From Pycnopodia helianthoides (lineage: Eukaryota > Echinodermata > Asteroidea > Forcipulatida > Asteriidae), in assembly GCA_032158295.1 (NCBI GenBank), contig CM063254.1:1612001-1676000 (forward strand): a stretch of DNA of 64,000 nt. The letters are read 5' to 3'. Below, piece by piece: positions 1 through 12,526 of the stretch (position 1 is its first letter; every line of letters begins with the position of its first letter). Under the pieces are notes generated by a model. That model was not told the DNA's origin, made no database searches, and worked only from the letters and a program-made list of their open reading frames with translations. Both the position numbers and the translations under genes were made by a program.

Positions 1-280
1 GGATGAGGGAGGGGTTGATCAACTGGTATTTTTTTTTTATTTGGCCTATTCAATGCACTGACAGCGTGCCTGTTTTCTGTATTGTGCAATTTATTCCCCT
101 TGTGTACAGCTTTCCTGCCTACCATTATAGGGTTCAGATCAAAACAAAAGGTGTCAGGTGCATCAATCCATCCACTCTCTCCTAACCCTGGACCTAAATC
201 CCACCTCAACAAATAATAATAATAAAAAAGTGACTCTATATTAAGTATTGTTTGAAGCTTTGCATGGTGTGGAAAATAGG

Positions 281-490
281 AAGGAACTATAAATAAATAA
301 CTAGTCAACTTGCGAGTACAACCATGTGTAAATCTCTTTTGGGAGAGTGGTGGCTCTGAAAAGAGCCAGTGTGGTCTCGACGTTTCGAACAGTATACTCT
401 GCTGGTCTTCAGGAGAAGCCAACACTCTCCCAAAAGAGATTTACACATGGTTGTACCCACAGGTTTACTAGTTATTTATAGTTCCTTTCT
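281..490. repeat. Hairpin element with a histone-type stem-loop and hammerhead-like motif
   Basis: Arms at about 282-350 and 421-488 are inverted copies (share GTACAACCATGTGTAAATCT and CTCTTTTGGGAGAGTG). Between them the minus strand reads CTGAAGACC...TTCGAAACGTC, then GGCTCTTTTCAGAGCC. The minus-strand unit aligns with the 108-bp insert at 32730-32837. Confidence 0.8.
352..367 (-). other. Histone 3' stem-loop-like sequence
   Basis: Minus strand reads GGCTCTTTTCAGAGCC followed by ACCAC: a 6-bp stem and TTTC loop identical to the metazoan histone mRNA 3' stem-loop. No histone reading frame is nearby and it sits in a repeat, so it is not called a histone terminator. Confidence 0.75.
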
Positions 491-1960
491 ATGACTCTGC
501 ATTGTTGGTAGACCACTCTCGCTTGACACAAAGTGGCTCCAACAATTCATCACCTTTTTTACAAATTGACAAATCCACCATAAAAAATTTATTTTCAAAA
601 AGATTTGTTTCACAATTTTGATTCATTCATTGTTTTTCACCTTGATACATTCATTGTTGTTCCAGAAACCATAGAGGAAGATCCTCCATGCATAAACCAA
701 GTTTCATCACCTAAAACGTATTGGTTTCATGGTTATACTAATTAGCATGAACAGTGAATCGCTACAGTTGCAGTTTTGCATTTTCATGCCAATTCATACA
801 TTGAAACACACAGCACTGGCACTGTGCCAAATATGTATGACTTGCAGGTTTCATGAGGTAATAATTATAATAATAATTTATTCGATTTCTTGTGCACCCT
901 CTCCATCCGAGGATGTTCGAAGGCGCAAATTACAATTAAAAAAACCATAAAAAATACAGCAAATTACAAACAAAGAATTACATCAAAAAACAAACTAGGA
1001 GCTAAAAAGTGAATACCTTAAAAACAAGCAATACATTATAAAAATGAATACAAAAGTTAATTAGCACCAATGCAGTTCCTTCAGGATGGGCGTAAAAGAC
1101 AAACCGAAAACACCAAACAGATGCAAAGCAAAATTACACGAGGATCATAACAAGCATACACCCTCACCCCGTGTAACTTATAAGGGGGAACAAAACACTA
1201 TAAAAATGAATTACAAATTATAAGCCTCCCTGAACAAGTGAGGTGACCAAAATCTCTGTACGGCAAGGTTATAATTATGTGCAGTACTTTGCAAGCAGGT
1301 TGATTAAGTTTAGCATGGTGTTGGCGGGTTTAGGAATAAATAAATAGCTTTAAAAAATAACTAGCTTTAAAAAATAACAGCAAGATTGAAAAATATTGAC
1401 AGTTCTGAATGACTGAAGAAGTCGGCTTTATTTTGGAAGTAAAATATTCAAGATAACATGATAAGCTAGCAGTGTTCAATTTTAAATGCATGGAATTGTG
1501 GCTGTATGATGGGTTGTTCACTACGAGGAATTCATGTGAAACGCATTGAGCTGCTTTTCTTTTTAGGATTTGTATTTAAAAACCTGAGCTCTTTGGACTT
1601 GGCTCTTGCATAATGAGGTTTTGCACAGACTCAAGATGTTATTGAAAATATAGTTTTTGACATTATCAAAATGTAATGCATGTACATTTCACTCACTATA
1701 ACTGTTGAACAAGGAGATTCAATATTGTTTTCAGTTTATTTGATGTTTTACCTGGTGGAAGTTTCATTATTGGTTTTATTCTGAGTTTAATTATTGCAAT
1801 ATATTACCTGTTTTAACTTATTGAAGATTTTATGCTTCCCCTATTGTGATTTGTTTATATATATGCCATTTATTTAAATTGTATTGGAAAAAACATACAA
1901 TTATTTGTATTCATTACACTATAACAAGATATAAGCTGCAATGTTATGTAATAATAGGTT
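491..1960. other. AT-rich DNA without recognised genes
   Basis: Holds short ATT/AAT runs near 860-880 and an A-rich tract at 930-1050 that resembles the tail of an old retroelement. No open frame with coding character. Confidence 0.5.
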
Positions 1961-1965
1961 GGATG

Positions 1966-1982
1966 TGTGTGTGTGTGTGTGT
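1966..1982. repeat. (GT)n microsatellite
   Basis: About eight GT units. Confidence 0.85.
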
Positions 1983-2559
1983 TTGGGGGTGTTTTACCAA
2001 TAGAAACCGAGGACGTCCTCGCTTCGCTTTCATGTACGAAACCAATGGAGATGTTGCTATAAACAAATTAAACTAAGTCCAAACAATGGGAGAACAAAGA
2101 GAAGACTTGGATGTACAGGGTCGACTATGTGTGTGTGATGAGTGAGTCTCTACTATGATCACCACATTGATCAAAATCATATTATTAAAAAGCCCAGTGA
2201 TTTGACAGGTTTTTCTTCCTTTTTTGGGGGGGGGGTGGGTAGTTTTTCTCATTTTAGTTTTATGTGATCTGGTGTTCAGGATCGAGTTGTTATTCAAAGC
2301 ATCATACATTTATTTTAACACTTTCTGGAAAATGTGAACCTACATCAAAGGAAAAAGCAATTCTGTTGTAGATTGTAACTAGCTGGTGATGTAGAAATCC
2401 AACTCAATATGTGCTCCCTGGAAGTTCAGGGAGTCCAAAGATGTTTCTGGCGACCCATTTCCGGGTTGTCTTTATTTATTTTTGTCCGATCCCTGCAATC
2501 AATCTTCCACCTTTTACTCTTTATTTATTTTATTTAACTAATTTAATATTTGTCTTCTG

Positions 2560-2730
2560 CTGATAATTATTATTATTATTATTTATTTTTGTTGGGGATG
2601 TTTGTTGGGGTGTTTGTTTGTTTGTTTGTTTTGTTTTTTTTGGGGGGTGGGTTTTTTTCTTTTGGGGGGGGTTGTTTGTTTTGTTTGTTTGTTTGTTTGT
2701 TTGTTTTTTTTGAGGTTTAGAATTGGATAT
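2560..2730. repeat. T/G-rich simple repeat with (GTTT)n runs
   Basis: ATT repeats, then GTTT repeats near 2607-2630 and 2665-2705, separated by G runs. Read in frame it gives only low-complexity Lys/Thr/Pro/Gln peptide. Confidence 0.85.
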
Positions 2731-2779
2731 GGTGGATGGTTTTTTTTTAGGAGAGTTTAAGAAAAATACCATCCAGAAT

Positions 2780-4250
2780 TTTTAACAACACAAATTTAGT
2801 CTTGATCTATTCTTGTGTTTTTGTTCCAAGCAATGGTGATGTTTCGAAGATTATTTGTTTTAAATCAATTTGTTGTTTCACAAGCCATTGTGTTGTTTTG
2901 TTTTAATTTATTTCCCAGAAAGGAAATGCAATGATTTTTTTGTGATGAGTAACTGATCTAATTGGTTCATTGCAGTTAAAATACAATCCTTTCATGTTAG
3001 TTACTATATAAACACACAACATGTGAAAGACGTGTTTATTATTAGAAAAAAATGTATTAATTAATAAATAAAACAAAATGTATATGTATATTAGACCTTG
3101 GTAGGTCGTTTTTGAGATCAAGAAATAAATGATAAGTTGGTACTATTAAATTTTATTAAAGCATATGACGCAAATAATTATCATTTTCCATCAAGGCCAG
3201 AGGCATTTTGAAAGCATCCCATATTATTACTATCATCTCGAAAGGCAAAATATGTAGCCATTAATATATAATTTTTTTTAAAGAAACAAGGGCGTTATCA
3301 ATCAGCCATCGCCGTTTTTCTTTGAGTGTCATTTCTACATAATTTCTGAGTTTAGTTTAAAGATAAATGCGAGTTGAAAACTGGACACCACGGCCATATT
3401 GTTAGTGTCTACCAAGTATGGACAAACAGTCTTAAATTTGGACAAGGAGGTAGGAAGACGGTACACAGGGTTAGGTAGCAGTTTGACAACAACTTGATGA
3501 CGATAAATTTGTTTTCACTGGCTTTTCTCCTATGTGGTGCAGGGTTCATCCACTGTTTTACGATCATTAAATGATCAACAGAACTGGCGTAGATCCGTGT
3601 GAGAAATTGGGGATGATACTGAAATAATTATGCGTGCATTACCAATTAAATTACGTCTGCCATATCAACATTCGAATGGGAACAATACGAGCACAAAGCT
3701 ATAGAGAGCAGCATGAGGACGGGGCTTTGTGATGCAGTGACGATGCAATCTGACACCGGGCCCACTCATGCTAGTGCCTCTAACAACAATTATGAATATG
3801 CTCTCTGGTGCATTCTAAGCCTTTTTGTGTTTATCTTTTGCAGTTGAATCTGTCTGGGTTTTTTTCCTGTTATCTCTCTTACTTCTTTTGCAAAACCACG
3901 AATGAAAATTAGAGCATTATACGCCTAGACATAGTCTCGGGTGCATGCTTGGGTTGTCTTTTGAGGCATATCATTCTGTTATAATCCGTATGCGAACAAT
4001 AAGGGGCGTGCCGCGTCTTTCTCGTGATTGGTTGCAAAATACAAATGAATGTTGACAGCCCAGCAATTCTATTCTGTTTAGTTCACATTAGAAAGGTATA
4101 AGAAAAGAAGTGTTCGTCTTATTGTTATAATGTTCTCCCCCCCCCCGCCTCTCTCTATCTCTTTTTCTTTTCCGTTTTTTTAACTAGGCCCTATGCAAAA
4201 ATTATTCGAAAGTAATTAAAAATTCGAAGATACCCGTAGGCAATTTGAGG
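2780..4250. other. Intergenic DNA, nothing recognised
   Basis: No coding signal, tRNA or repeat family seen more than once in this window. Confidence 0.5.
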
Positions 4251-4254
4251 CACT

Positions 4255-4610
4255 TTAAAGCACACGTACAACATTGGTAATTTTCAAAGACTACTACTGT
4301 CCACAGTTTATAATGACCCAACATATACATGAAATAACAATCCTGTGAAATGTTAAGCTCAATCGATCTTCGGAGTCATGAGAAAACAGTGAAAAACCTC
4401 ATTATAAGTTTTCACTGTTTTCAAACATCGGATTTTATCACCAGTGATAAAGACTAACAGTTTTACTCATTTCCTGAAAACTTAAGCATTTCAAGCAAAA
4501 CTATTTCAAGGGAGGTTTTCCACTATGACCATCTTTATACCATGTGAGTTATGTGCAAATCTGTGAACATTCATATATTTAGTCTTACCAATGTTGTACA
4601 CACTCTTTAA
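4255..4610. mobile_element. TTAA-flanked inverted-repeat element, ACAACATTGGTAATT family
   Basis: Begins TTAAAGCACACGTACAACAT and ends ATGTTGTACACACTCTTTAA, so the termini are inverted and the edges are TTAA. A second copy is at 5398-5748. No coding capacity. Confidence 0.75.
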
Positions 4611-5022
4611 GTAACAACCATCATCTATGTGAATAAATGAGTGGGTTTGTTGTTACAGTGACAAAGTGTCTCTGCTTTCAAGTTCTTTTGTGTTGATTTA
4701 CATCCATAGGATCCACGGGATTGTTAGTTAGTATTTCCCCTGTATATTTAGGCCTACATGTAATTTTGGTTAGGCTTGAATGACAATCCTGACGGCCAAG
4801 ACCTGGTCATGCATGACGCCCGTCCCACGACTACCATGCTATCTGACTAAGCTACCCGTACACGTACAATAGTTTTGCCATACCTTGCTAGCAAGCTAGG
4901 TTCTTCATTGTAAAGTAAATGACTCGATGCATACCAGTTTGCTTTATATACCATCAACGTACATGTATGTTGATAATAATCTATAAAGTTATCAGTGAGT
5001 TTGCTTCTACTTATTGGCAATA

Positions 5023-5369
5023 ATGTCTCTTCACAACAATGATGTTGGGTGTGGTGGTAATCAGCCATTGGTTTTATATATTCATGTGAGTACAACTGAC
5101 ACACAGCAAGACACACGGCAGAAAGTTTACGAAAACACATCGGCGGCCAGTAGTTATCCACAGTTTGAGCTCCGCACAAAGACGGTACAGGGAAAGTCTG
5201 TATTCGATGACATGATGTCCTTGTTCTGGAACGAGATCACTCAGCAGGATTTCCAGAGATTGCAGATGGTTATTATTAACGGCTATGGGCAGATCAACAC
5301 TGGATGCTTGGGAGATAGTGAATTTACCGGAGCCTACCTCAAACTGATTCTACTTTCACTTGTACACAG
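5023..5369 (+). CDS. Exon 1 of the unknown two-exon gene
   Basis: 115 codons and two bases. Starts MSLHNND and ends with AG before GTAGGA. A GTGAGT at 5086 inside the exon resembles a donor, so an alternative 5' structure is possible. Confidence 0.6.
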
Positions 5370-8300
5370 GTAGGAAACACCGCCCCACTCGGCGGCTTTA
5401 AAGCATGTGAACAACATTGGTAATTGTCAAATACCAGTATTCACACTTTGTGTAACCCAACATATCAATGAAATAACAAACCTGTGAAAATTTAAGCGCA
5501 ATCGGTCATCAGAGTCACAAGAAAACAGAAAAAACCTCTTTACATGTTTTCACTGTTTTCAAACATGGGATTTCGTCACCGTGATAAAAACTAATTGTTC
5601 TACTAATTTCTCAAAAACATTAGCATTTCAAGCAAAACTATTTAAAGGGAAGTTTTCCCACCATGACCATCTTCGGACCATGTCAGTTACGTGCAAATCT
5701 GTGAATATTTATACTTTAAGTCTTACCAATGTTGTACACACCCTTTAACTGCACATTCAGTTTTGACGTTCTTTTCATTCATCAACATTTTCAATACGTA
5801 AATCAAAACAAATATGCAACTTGATACAGAGATTGGGTATATTATTTGATGAGTGCCTGGCGTGACACTTATTTCCCAACATGTAGAACGTTTTCTTGTG
5901 TATGCATGCCAAATTCACACTATGCAACTGTATCAACTGTTCACTATGACCGTAAACATAATCACAGCTGGGTAAATAATATACAACTGTTACTCACTAA
6001 AAAATGAAGAGGTGACGGTCGAATTTGGCAGCTTTTCAAAATAACTTTGAATTCTTGGAATGGTTTGTTGTTGTTGGTATTTAATCCAAATTGTGATTGA
6101 CACTTGCTTCAAATTCACACATGACGAAAGAATATTCCTGTAAGTCTTCGCTTGATGCACGTGTTCAAAATGTGACCATTGGACCTATGCTCCTTGTGCG
6201 CCTATTTGAATCCGGCAGTATCGGTGCACGTGGTCACCAACCATAGCTGGTGAGGATTTCGACAAATGTAACGGATCGTTCCAGTTTACAGATTCGATAC
6301 TGAAGCAAACAAAATAATATCAATTATTTCCGGTTACAAGAAGACCTTTGATAGATTAGTGGTCAGTATACGGAACAAGAATTGCAGTTTCACGTCAGAG
6401 TGTGCATGGTGCATATTGCGTACAATAGGGCCTACGTAATTGTTAAGCGCACAAGCCTTCGACAAGGGTCTATATAGCTCAGTAGTCCGCATTTTACTGC
6501 CAATTTATGTAAGAATTTAATTTAAAAATGCAGGTACGATTTACTGTGTTCTTCCATGGCACTATTCTAGACCCCAACATTTAATGTACAAATTGAACTG
6601 CCGTTTATGTTAAGTAAAATATTGACCTCTGAAATAGGACCAGAATGATTTTGATTTGATCCGTTAGATTTTGGTTTTAAAAACATTAGCAGATGTTACC
6701 AAAACAATTTATGAAACAATCAAGACTGCCAATAACATAAATTTATTTTAAAATAGCTTTGGTATGTTTGACGTGTTGTGCTCATAGATCGGCATGGCTG
6801 TCACCTCTCTGCTTCTAAACAATTTTATCGTGAAGGCATAAATATAAAGATATTCTGATACAATGATTACTTTCGCATTGACGGTAAAGGACCGACCCAA
6901 TTTTATTGTCATTCTTCGCAGCCCATTGTGATTCTGAGTAAGCTGCATTTTTGAAGGTCTTTTCGTTGTATTGGAAACTGTCTTTTGTGCGTTTGAATTG
7001 CAATGGAATGTTTGGCTTGAAGCGAATGGCAAATGGTCGGCTGGCGGCATTCGCTTATGCAGAATATAAAACTGCATGTTTATTGATGAAGGAGCCAAAA
7101 TTGAATATTGGCGCAGCCTAGACAAGAATACCAGTGAAAGAAAATAGAATTGTGTTTTAACATGGAGGAGGTTATATACACATACAAAAATAACTGTAAT
7201 GACAAGGAAAATATCACCTTCAAAGGGTAAAATACACGAGTCCAAAGCATCGCCTAGTTGCAGGCTTGTCACAACCATGGAGGTAAAGTGGTATGGTACA
7301 AGCATTGTACAACCGAAGCCGATCATGCATGCCCTCTTTTTATAGGCAACATGGCTAAATTGGAGGCGGTGTCCGGTAGATTTTAATGTTGTAGACCAAT
7401 AACATATTTTGTATGTAAAAATTTGTTAAACTGGAAAGAAAACCACATGTTTTGAGAAAAAGTGGTCGAAAAGGATCGAAGTTAGCCTTTTTGATATGGT
7501 TGACACTATAGGGGTGCACTATTTAGTTTGTGTGTACAAGCCTACAGACAAATTTACTCAAACCTAGTTTCATAGTAAACCTAGTTTCATATCTTAAATG
7601 GCTTATGAATTCAATCCAATGCATTGCGAGTAATAAATTGCACTTCCACACCTTTAAATGCCTGCAGCCGTCGTGCTCTACTGAACACTAGGTGCATTAT
7701 ATAGGCCCATAAGTTACTTCCTGGCTGGTTATATCTCGGAATTGTCAATTGTGCGTCCAAAATGATCCATTGTGCAAATTCAAGGAGTCAGTATTGTGTT
7801 GACACAAAAGTGAAGTTTCCATACCAGAGGTATGTATGGTTGACTGCCTATACCGGGTAAGCCTACTGGTTGGATTCGGTATTTAAAAAAAACACATGTC
7901 GAGCTGTACAATGTATACGTCACCGAAACCTCCATTGAGACTACGGTAAAGAGAACTGAATGATCTTGTTGAAATTATGAAACTTGGGCTTGCGGGCTCC
8001 GGCTTGGGTTCCGGCTGGGCTTCTACTAGGCTTTGGCTTAAACTTTGGCTTAGACTCTAGCTTAGACTCCGTCCTCCGAAGGTGCACGGTGTAAACAAAA
8101 TTGACAGAGTCGAAGACCAAGAAACTTTGGCTTCAGCAGCAACGTTGAAGAATACGCCCTACACGACCGCAGTCACTGTGCCGAAGTCATAAGTTCGGAC
8201 ACTAAAACTCAACATTGCCACCATCTTTGTCATGTTCCTTGAACGATATACCAAAGCAACAGTGAACACTGAATCTCGGTTTCTCAATACACGACCACCA

Positions 8301-9266
8301 GACTAATAATTATAGTTCCCTTTCACCACCAGTTTAGTTTAGTCCCTGTCCGAATGTAATGGCTTCAGAGTGGCTGCGGGCCGGAACGCCGAAAAGATTG
8401 TTCTTTTTCTTCATCAATTATCGGACTACTCGGTACTCAGATACTTGTACTTGTACTCGATGGCCAAAGTAACTTGAGCCACCCTAGTATTTTTGCTCGT
8501 CCCCAGCGCCTTGCCTTAAAACCAAAGGCGCTGGGATGGGCAAACGTATCGTTAACGTTAATGCTCAGTCCCATCATGCATCACACTCACACTGCACGCA
8601 CTACACGTATGACGTACTTCCTGAACAAGAATTTGTGCAAGCTGATTAGCCCATCCCAGCGGTCCTGGATAGGCCGCTGGGGCCGAGCGAACCTATTATT
8701 CAGCAGTATAGGGTCTACTTGATAACTCGACTAAAAAGTCCTACTTGACTACAACACTCAATTCAGTTATGAATTCATTGATACGAGATGGCAGACATTT
8801 AATTAATGGGACCGGGTACACCACGTCAGGTTGTACAGTTGAACTTGCATGTTGATATTGGACCCAAATTTCAATATTTCTGTCTATTTTTCCCAAAAGG
8901 TTTTCACCGGAGATGATTAACAACAACACCACCTCACATAAAGTAGCGGTAGTTTGTGCCCAGTGTTACAGTCACATATTTGTCCAGCATGCCAAATGCG
9001 TTCCTGCCTCGGATCCAGTCTTTCATTTCGTTCCGCTGACTACCGGGTACCAGCCATACTTGGTGAGTCCAGAGTTACCAGAGAAGATACCCTGGGTGAA
9101 GTGGGACACTAGAAGTTTCTTGAAGTCGTTGTTGCTCTCCCCACGACGAAGCATAAGCAGTGAGGACTACGTGTTAGGTCCCGACAGCCCAGCCAGGACG
9201 CCAAGATCAGGTTCACGCGCTGGTGGTAACAGGGAGATCACCCAGTCACCGACTAGTCCCTGGTAA
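5023..9266 (+). CDS. Two-exon gene of unknown function, 237 residues
   Basis: Exon 1 is 5023-5369 and exon 2 is 8900-9266. The donor (ACACAG then GTAGGA) leaves two bases; the acceptor (TATTTTTCCCAAAAG) is followed by one base that completes Arg, and the frame then stays open to TAA. An in-frame TGA at 4996 makes the ATG at 5023 the likely start unless a cryptic acceptor lies inside. I do not recognise the family. Exon 1 is mixed, with WNEITQQDFQRLQMVIINGY and a hydrophobic GAYLKLILLSLVHR end. Exon 2 has a CAQC pair, a Pro/Tyr-rich middle and a Ser/Pro/Arg tail (LLLSPRRSISSEDY). No signal peptide or clear membrane segment. The intron is 3.5 kb and carries an inverted-repeat element 28 bases past the donor. 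Support is from phase, splice sites and the polyA signal, not homology. Confidence 0.6.
5398..5748. mobile_element. TTAA-flanked inverted-repeat element, second copy
   Basis: Same family as 4255-4610 in the same orientation; the two copies bracket exon 1 of the unknown gene. Shares internal blocks such as CATTTCAAGCAAAACTATTT. Confidence 0.75.
5750..8470. other. Intron of the unknown gene; one long minus-strand open frame at 6748-7326
   Basis: The minus-strand frame is 192 codons with a hydrophobic stretch (IFLVITVIFVCVYNLL) and a TATAAAAAG 5' of its ATG. I do not recognise it and found no second frame or splice partner. The rest shows no structure beyond short GGCTT(A/G) repeats at about 7985-8070. 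Confidence 0.35.
8500..8690. repeat. Inverted-repeat element with GCGCTGGG hairpins
   Basis: CCCAGCGCCTT at 8502 pairs with AAGGCGCTGGG at 8525; CCCAGCGG and CCGCTGGGG recur at 8655-8683. Probably a small non-coding transposon fragment. Confidence 0.5.
8900..9266 (+). CDS. Exon 2 of the unknown two-exon gene
   Basis: One base plus 121 codons and TAA. Reads FSPEMINNNTTSHKVAVVC at the start, then VHFVPLT-like FHFVPLTTGYQPYLV and a Ser/Pro/Arg-rich tail ending QSPTSPW. Higher G+C than flanking DNA. Confidence 0.62.
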
Positions 9267-9383
9267 CTACCGTCAACGACAGGCATGGAAGGACTCACCT
9301 CTTGCAACAATGTCCGATAATCACTTTTCCGGAACTAGAATAATCCTTATAGTAGGACTCATGCTCTTCATCACGTGACTCTT

Positions 9384-9389
9384 AATAAA
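9384..9389 (+). terminator. Polyadenylation signal AATAAA of the unknown gene
   Basis: AATAAA 118 bases after the TAA, on the coding strand. A second AATAAA lies near 9713. Confidence 0.45.
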
Positions 9390-10930
9390 GAACAATTTCC
9401 AATCAGGGAGAAATCCAAAATTGCCATTCACCATTTCTGGGTCAGCCTGCATGACTTGTTTGCTGGGGTCAGCCTGACTCAGAATGTGGGTCAGTAATGT
9501 GTTTAGGGCTCAGATTTCAGGTCTTGTTGACCCGGATATGTGTATAGGACCCATACAGACCTTTCTGCTGGTCAATTCTGATCCAGGAATATTAACGAAT
9601 GAAAATCATCCAGGACCTTACCGGAACCAAAACCAAAATCAATTTGGTTTCATGCCTGTTTAAAATGTTGCATTATTTTTTAATTTTCTATTTTTACAAT
9701 TGTGGTATAACAAATAAATATGTCGATTCATTCTGCGGGACAACTCATGGTGTATGATCTCTTTTACCTGTCAAAATACGCTATTAAAGTCTACTTTTTT
9801 CCAAGTCCATTCTCACATTGCGTAAAACCCCACTCCATAAGTGTGTACACGTAAATGGCATGCATACTTCGGAAGCTTAAGTACTTGTATTTGAAAGGCG
9901 CTAAAACTGACTCAAGATCTCGCTGTTTGCAATTCGTCAGCTTTTGATGGTGTAGCCCATCATTTGAATTTCGTAATAATGGTTTGTGTGAATGTCACAC
10001 TTCCATGAGCAGAGGTGCAATTGTTAATAACAGTGCCCTACATTGTACTGCTGTTCATGACATTTCGTTATCTTTTCAATTGGCGCATGCTTTTTGCTAT
10101 AAGACGTTTTGTGAATTATACAAGAACATGGTCAGTAAGATTAATTACATATGTATTACGATTCAATAATAAAGGTATAGAGCCTGTACATTAATGTTAG
10201 AGACGGATAGCTAAATGGTTAATGTAACAGGAAATCTGGGTAGTTTTGTCTGCGTTTCATCACTTTTATGAAAGACTTCCTTTGAAAACATACATCATGA
10301 CGATTAAGTGTTTGCACAAACGTTATAGGTTATATAAACCCTACCAATAAATATGCGCCATTTTGTTCATCATCTCGGATCAATGTTCCTCAATTAGACC
10401 TAAGTTAGGCCTAACCTCAGAAAATACATATCAAACAAGTCAGTAAATTTTGTGAGAATTGAGTTGGCAAAGAGAAAAGTTAATTAATGTTAAAGGTTCG
10501 ATAATTGTAGAGTGACGTTTACTGGATGTTCACTGTTGCTTATTCGCTCATCCCATTAATGAAACTGAAACACGAGTTTTTATAAAGTCACATATTAAGT
10601 CACGATTTGGCAAAATGTTGTCACTATTAGCTGAATCCTAAAACGGTAGCTTTTGTAATCTGCTATTTTTTTTAAAAGTTATTTATTAAGTTTTTTGTCA
10701 TGATCCAAACTGTTTGTAAATGAGTATAAAGATCATGACGGTACCTTCGTAAATCTAGCCTTAAGTGAAAAAAATTACGTCAATATTTTTAATCACGAGT
10801 AGGATTGTTGTATAAATTGTGTATTCTACTTTTAAGTTAATTTTGCTTGTTGAATCGCATCAAGGGAGGTGGTCCAAGAATATCTGATTTGACAGCGACT
10901 TCTGCCAATACTGTATAAATAGGGGGTTTG
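9390..10930. other. Intergenic DNA, nothing recognised
   Basis: No coding frame, RNA gene or dispersed repeat identified. Confidence 0.5.
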
Positions 10931-10933
10931 TTT

Positions 10934-11261
10934 GAACTTACAGAATTGGTAAGAAAAAAACTTGTAAAATATACTTTTTGATCACAGATTTACGTAAAAC
11001 ATACACGGTCTAATGATGATGATAGTAGAAAACATCCATTGAAATATTTCTGTCTGAAATGCCATATTATCATTTGTTGAATCTATATGATTTCATGCAA
11101 ATGTGTAATCGGTTTTTCACTATTTTCTCGTGACCCAGATGGCCGATCGATCTCAAACTTCTACAGGTTTGTCAGTTTATGTATATGGTGGATTACATAA
11201 AGGGCTTACACTGCAAGCAACTGTTTTGTTAGCAAAAACCAACTCTGTAATGTTCCTTTAA
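10934..11261. mobile_element. TTAA-type element, ACAGAATTGGTAAG family, internally deleted copy
   Basis: Matches the family at 20365-20758 but lacks about 65 internal bases, including the GCTCAGTGAGC hairpin, and has a degraded left end. Right end is TGTAATGTTCCTTTAA. Confidence 0.75.
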
Positions 11262-11264
11262 CAA

Positions 11265-12520
11265 AGATTAGGAAAGGATCGTACAATCCTTGCATTTGAA
11301 TGTTCTAAAATGCGTCAAACGTGCAAGAAATGGGAAGTGTTCATTACATTATCATTATTATCATGTAGTTTGGTTTACTTGGTAAGTTGGTACCTAACAC
11401 TGTATGCATGTACATGTACTTATAACCAAGGACTGTATTACACTACAGTCAGTGCAGTCGATATTTACCCGTCGTTTCTTTAAGTAGGGAATTGTATAAT
11501 ATAATAAAATGATGATGGGTGGGGGACCCTGACATCCCATTATTATTGCGAACGTCTCGATACGGAACTTGATTGTTCCCAGGGACCCACCTCTACGGTC
11601 ATGGCGTTGTTTTGGCCCGTGAATACGCGATGTGATCTGTTTAGGACTCTGTGTAGAGCTGTCTGACCCTGATTTACGAAAATTAATGTCCATGGGAAAA
11701 TAGAGAAATAAACCAATTTCTGTGCAGTCATGTACATAACAATATGCATTGGGAAATGCAGGGGAAAAAAGTTTTGGAATAAAGGGTTATTTACACTTGC
11801 GTTTTAGCCTAATGTCAAAGAAGTGTATTTCGTAAAACAACGGTGAGTCCTACAATTAGACAAATACAAAGGGTTATTTGACGAATACAAAGTTTTTGGA
11901 TTAAGGGTTATTTGACCAACTACATTTTGTATAGTGCAAGTTTTTAAGGTATTTTTCTTACTAAGAAATCAAAGATCACAGCGGATTTATTTTTCCAGAA
12001 AGAAATGAAGTAAGCTCCAACAATGTTAAGGAAGCAACTAGATGTATGTTTTATTTCAGTTTAAATTAAACCTTGGATCAAGTGTCAAACAGAGTTACTT
12101 CTCCTGTATTGTTTTAATTCAGTCCATCCATCTTCATTTGGCGTGGAGCTGTCGGTCGATTGCCCCTCATTGTTTCCTTATTGTTATTTGAAACCTGCAC
12201 ATAAAAACGTGCCACAGAGGAGCTCACGTCGAAACACACAGCAAGAACACTAGAGTGTAATGTACAACTGGATCCTACCACGGATGATTCTAAAAACTAA
12301 ACGAGCTTTACAGAAGTGAAGTTTGATTGGGATTCTACCGAGCCTTAAGGCACGGAGGGGATTACGTGAATTGTTATTGTAAGACTTAATGACGTAATTC
12401 TCCATGGCTTTGAAGAAGACAAAGCAAACTTGTTTCTTTAACCTTCAGTGGTTCTCGACATCAGCAGACGAAACCCCACCCACGGCCAAGTCAATGACTT
12501 CAAGCCTGTCTTTGTATAGC
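11265..12520. other. Intergenic DNA, nothing recognised
   Basis: Two overlapping minus-strand frames near 11394-11749 show no family features. Confidence 0.45.
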
Positions 12521-12526
12521 CTGCCC

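Noticed and set aside
352..367. 3' end of a histone gene
   Set aside because: No histone reading frame on either strand within several kilobases, and the stem-loop lies in a multi-copy hairpin repeat.
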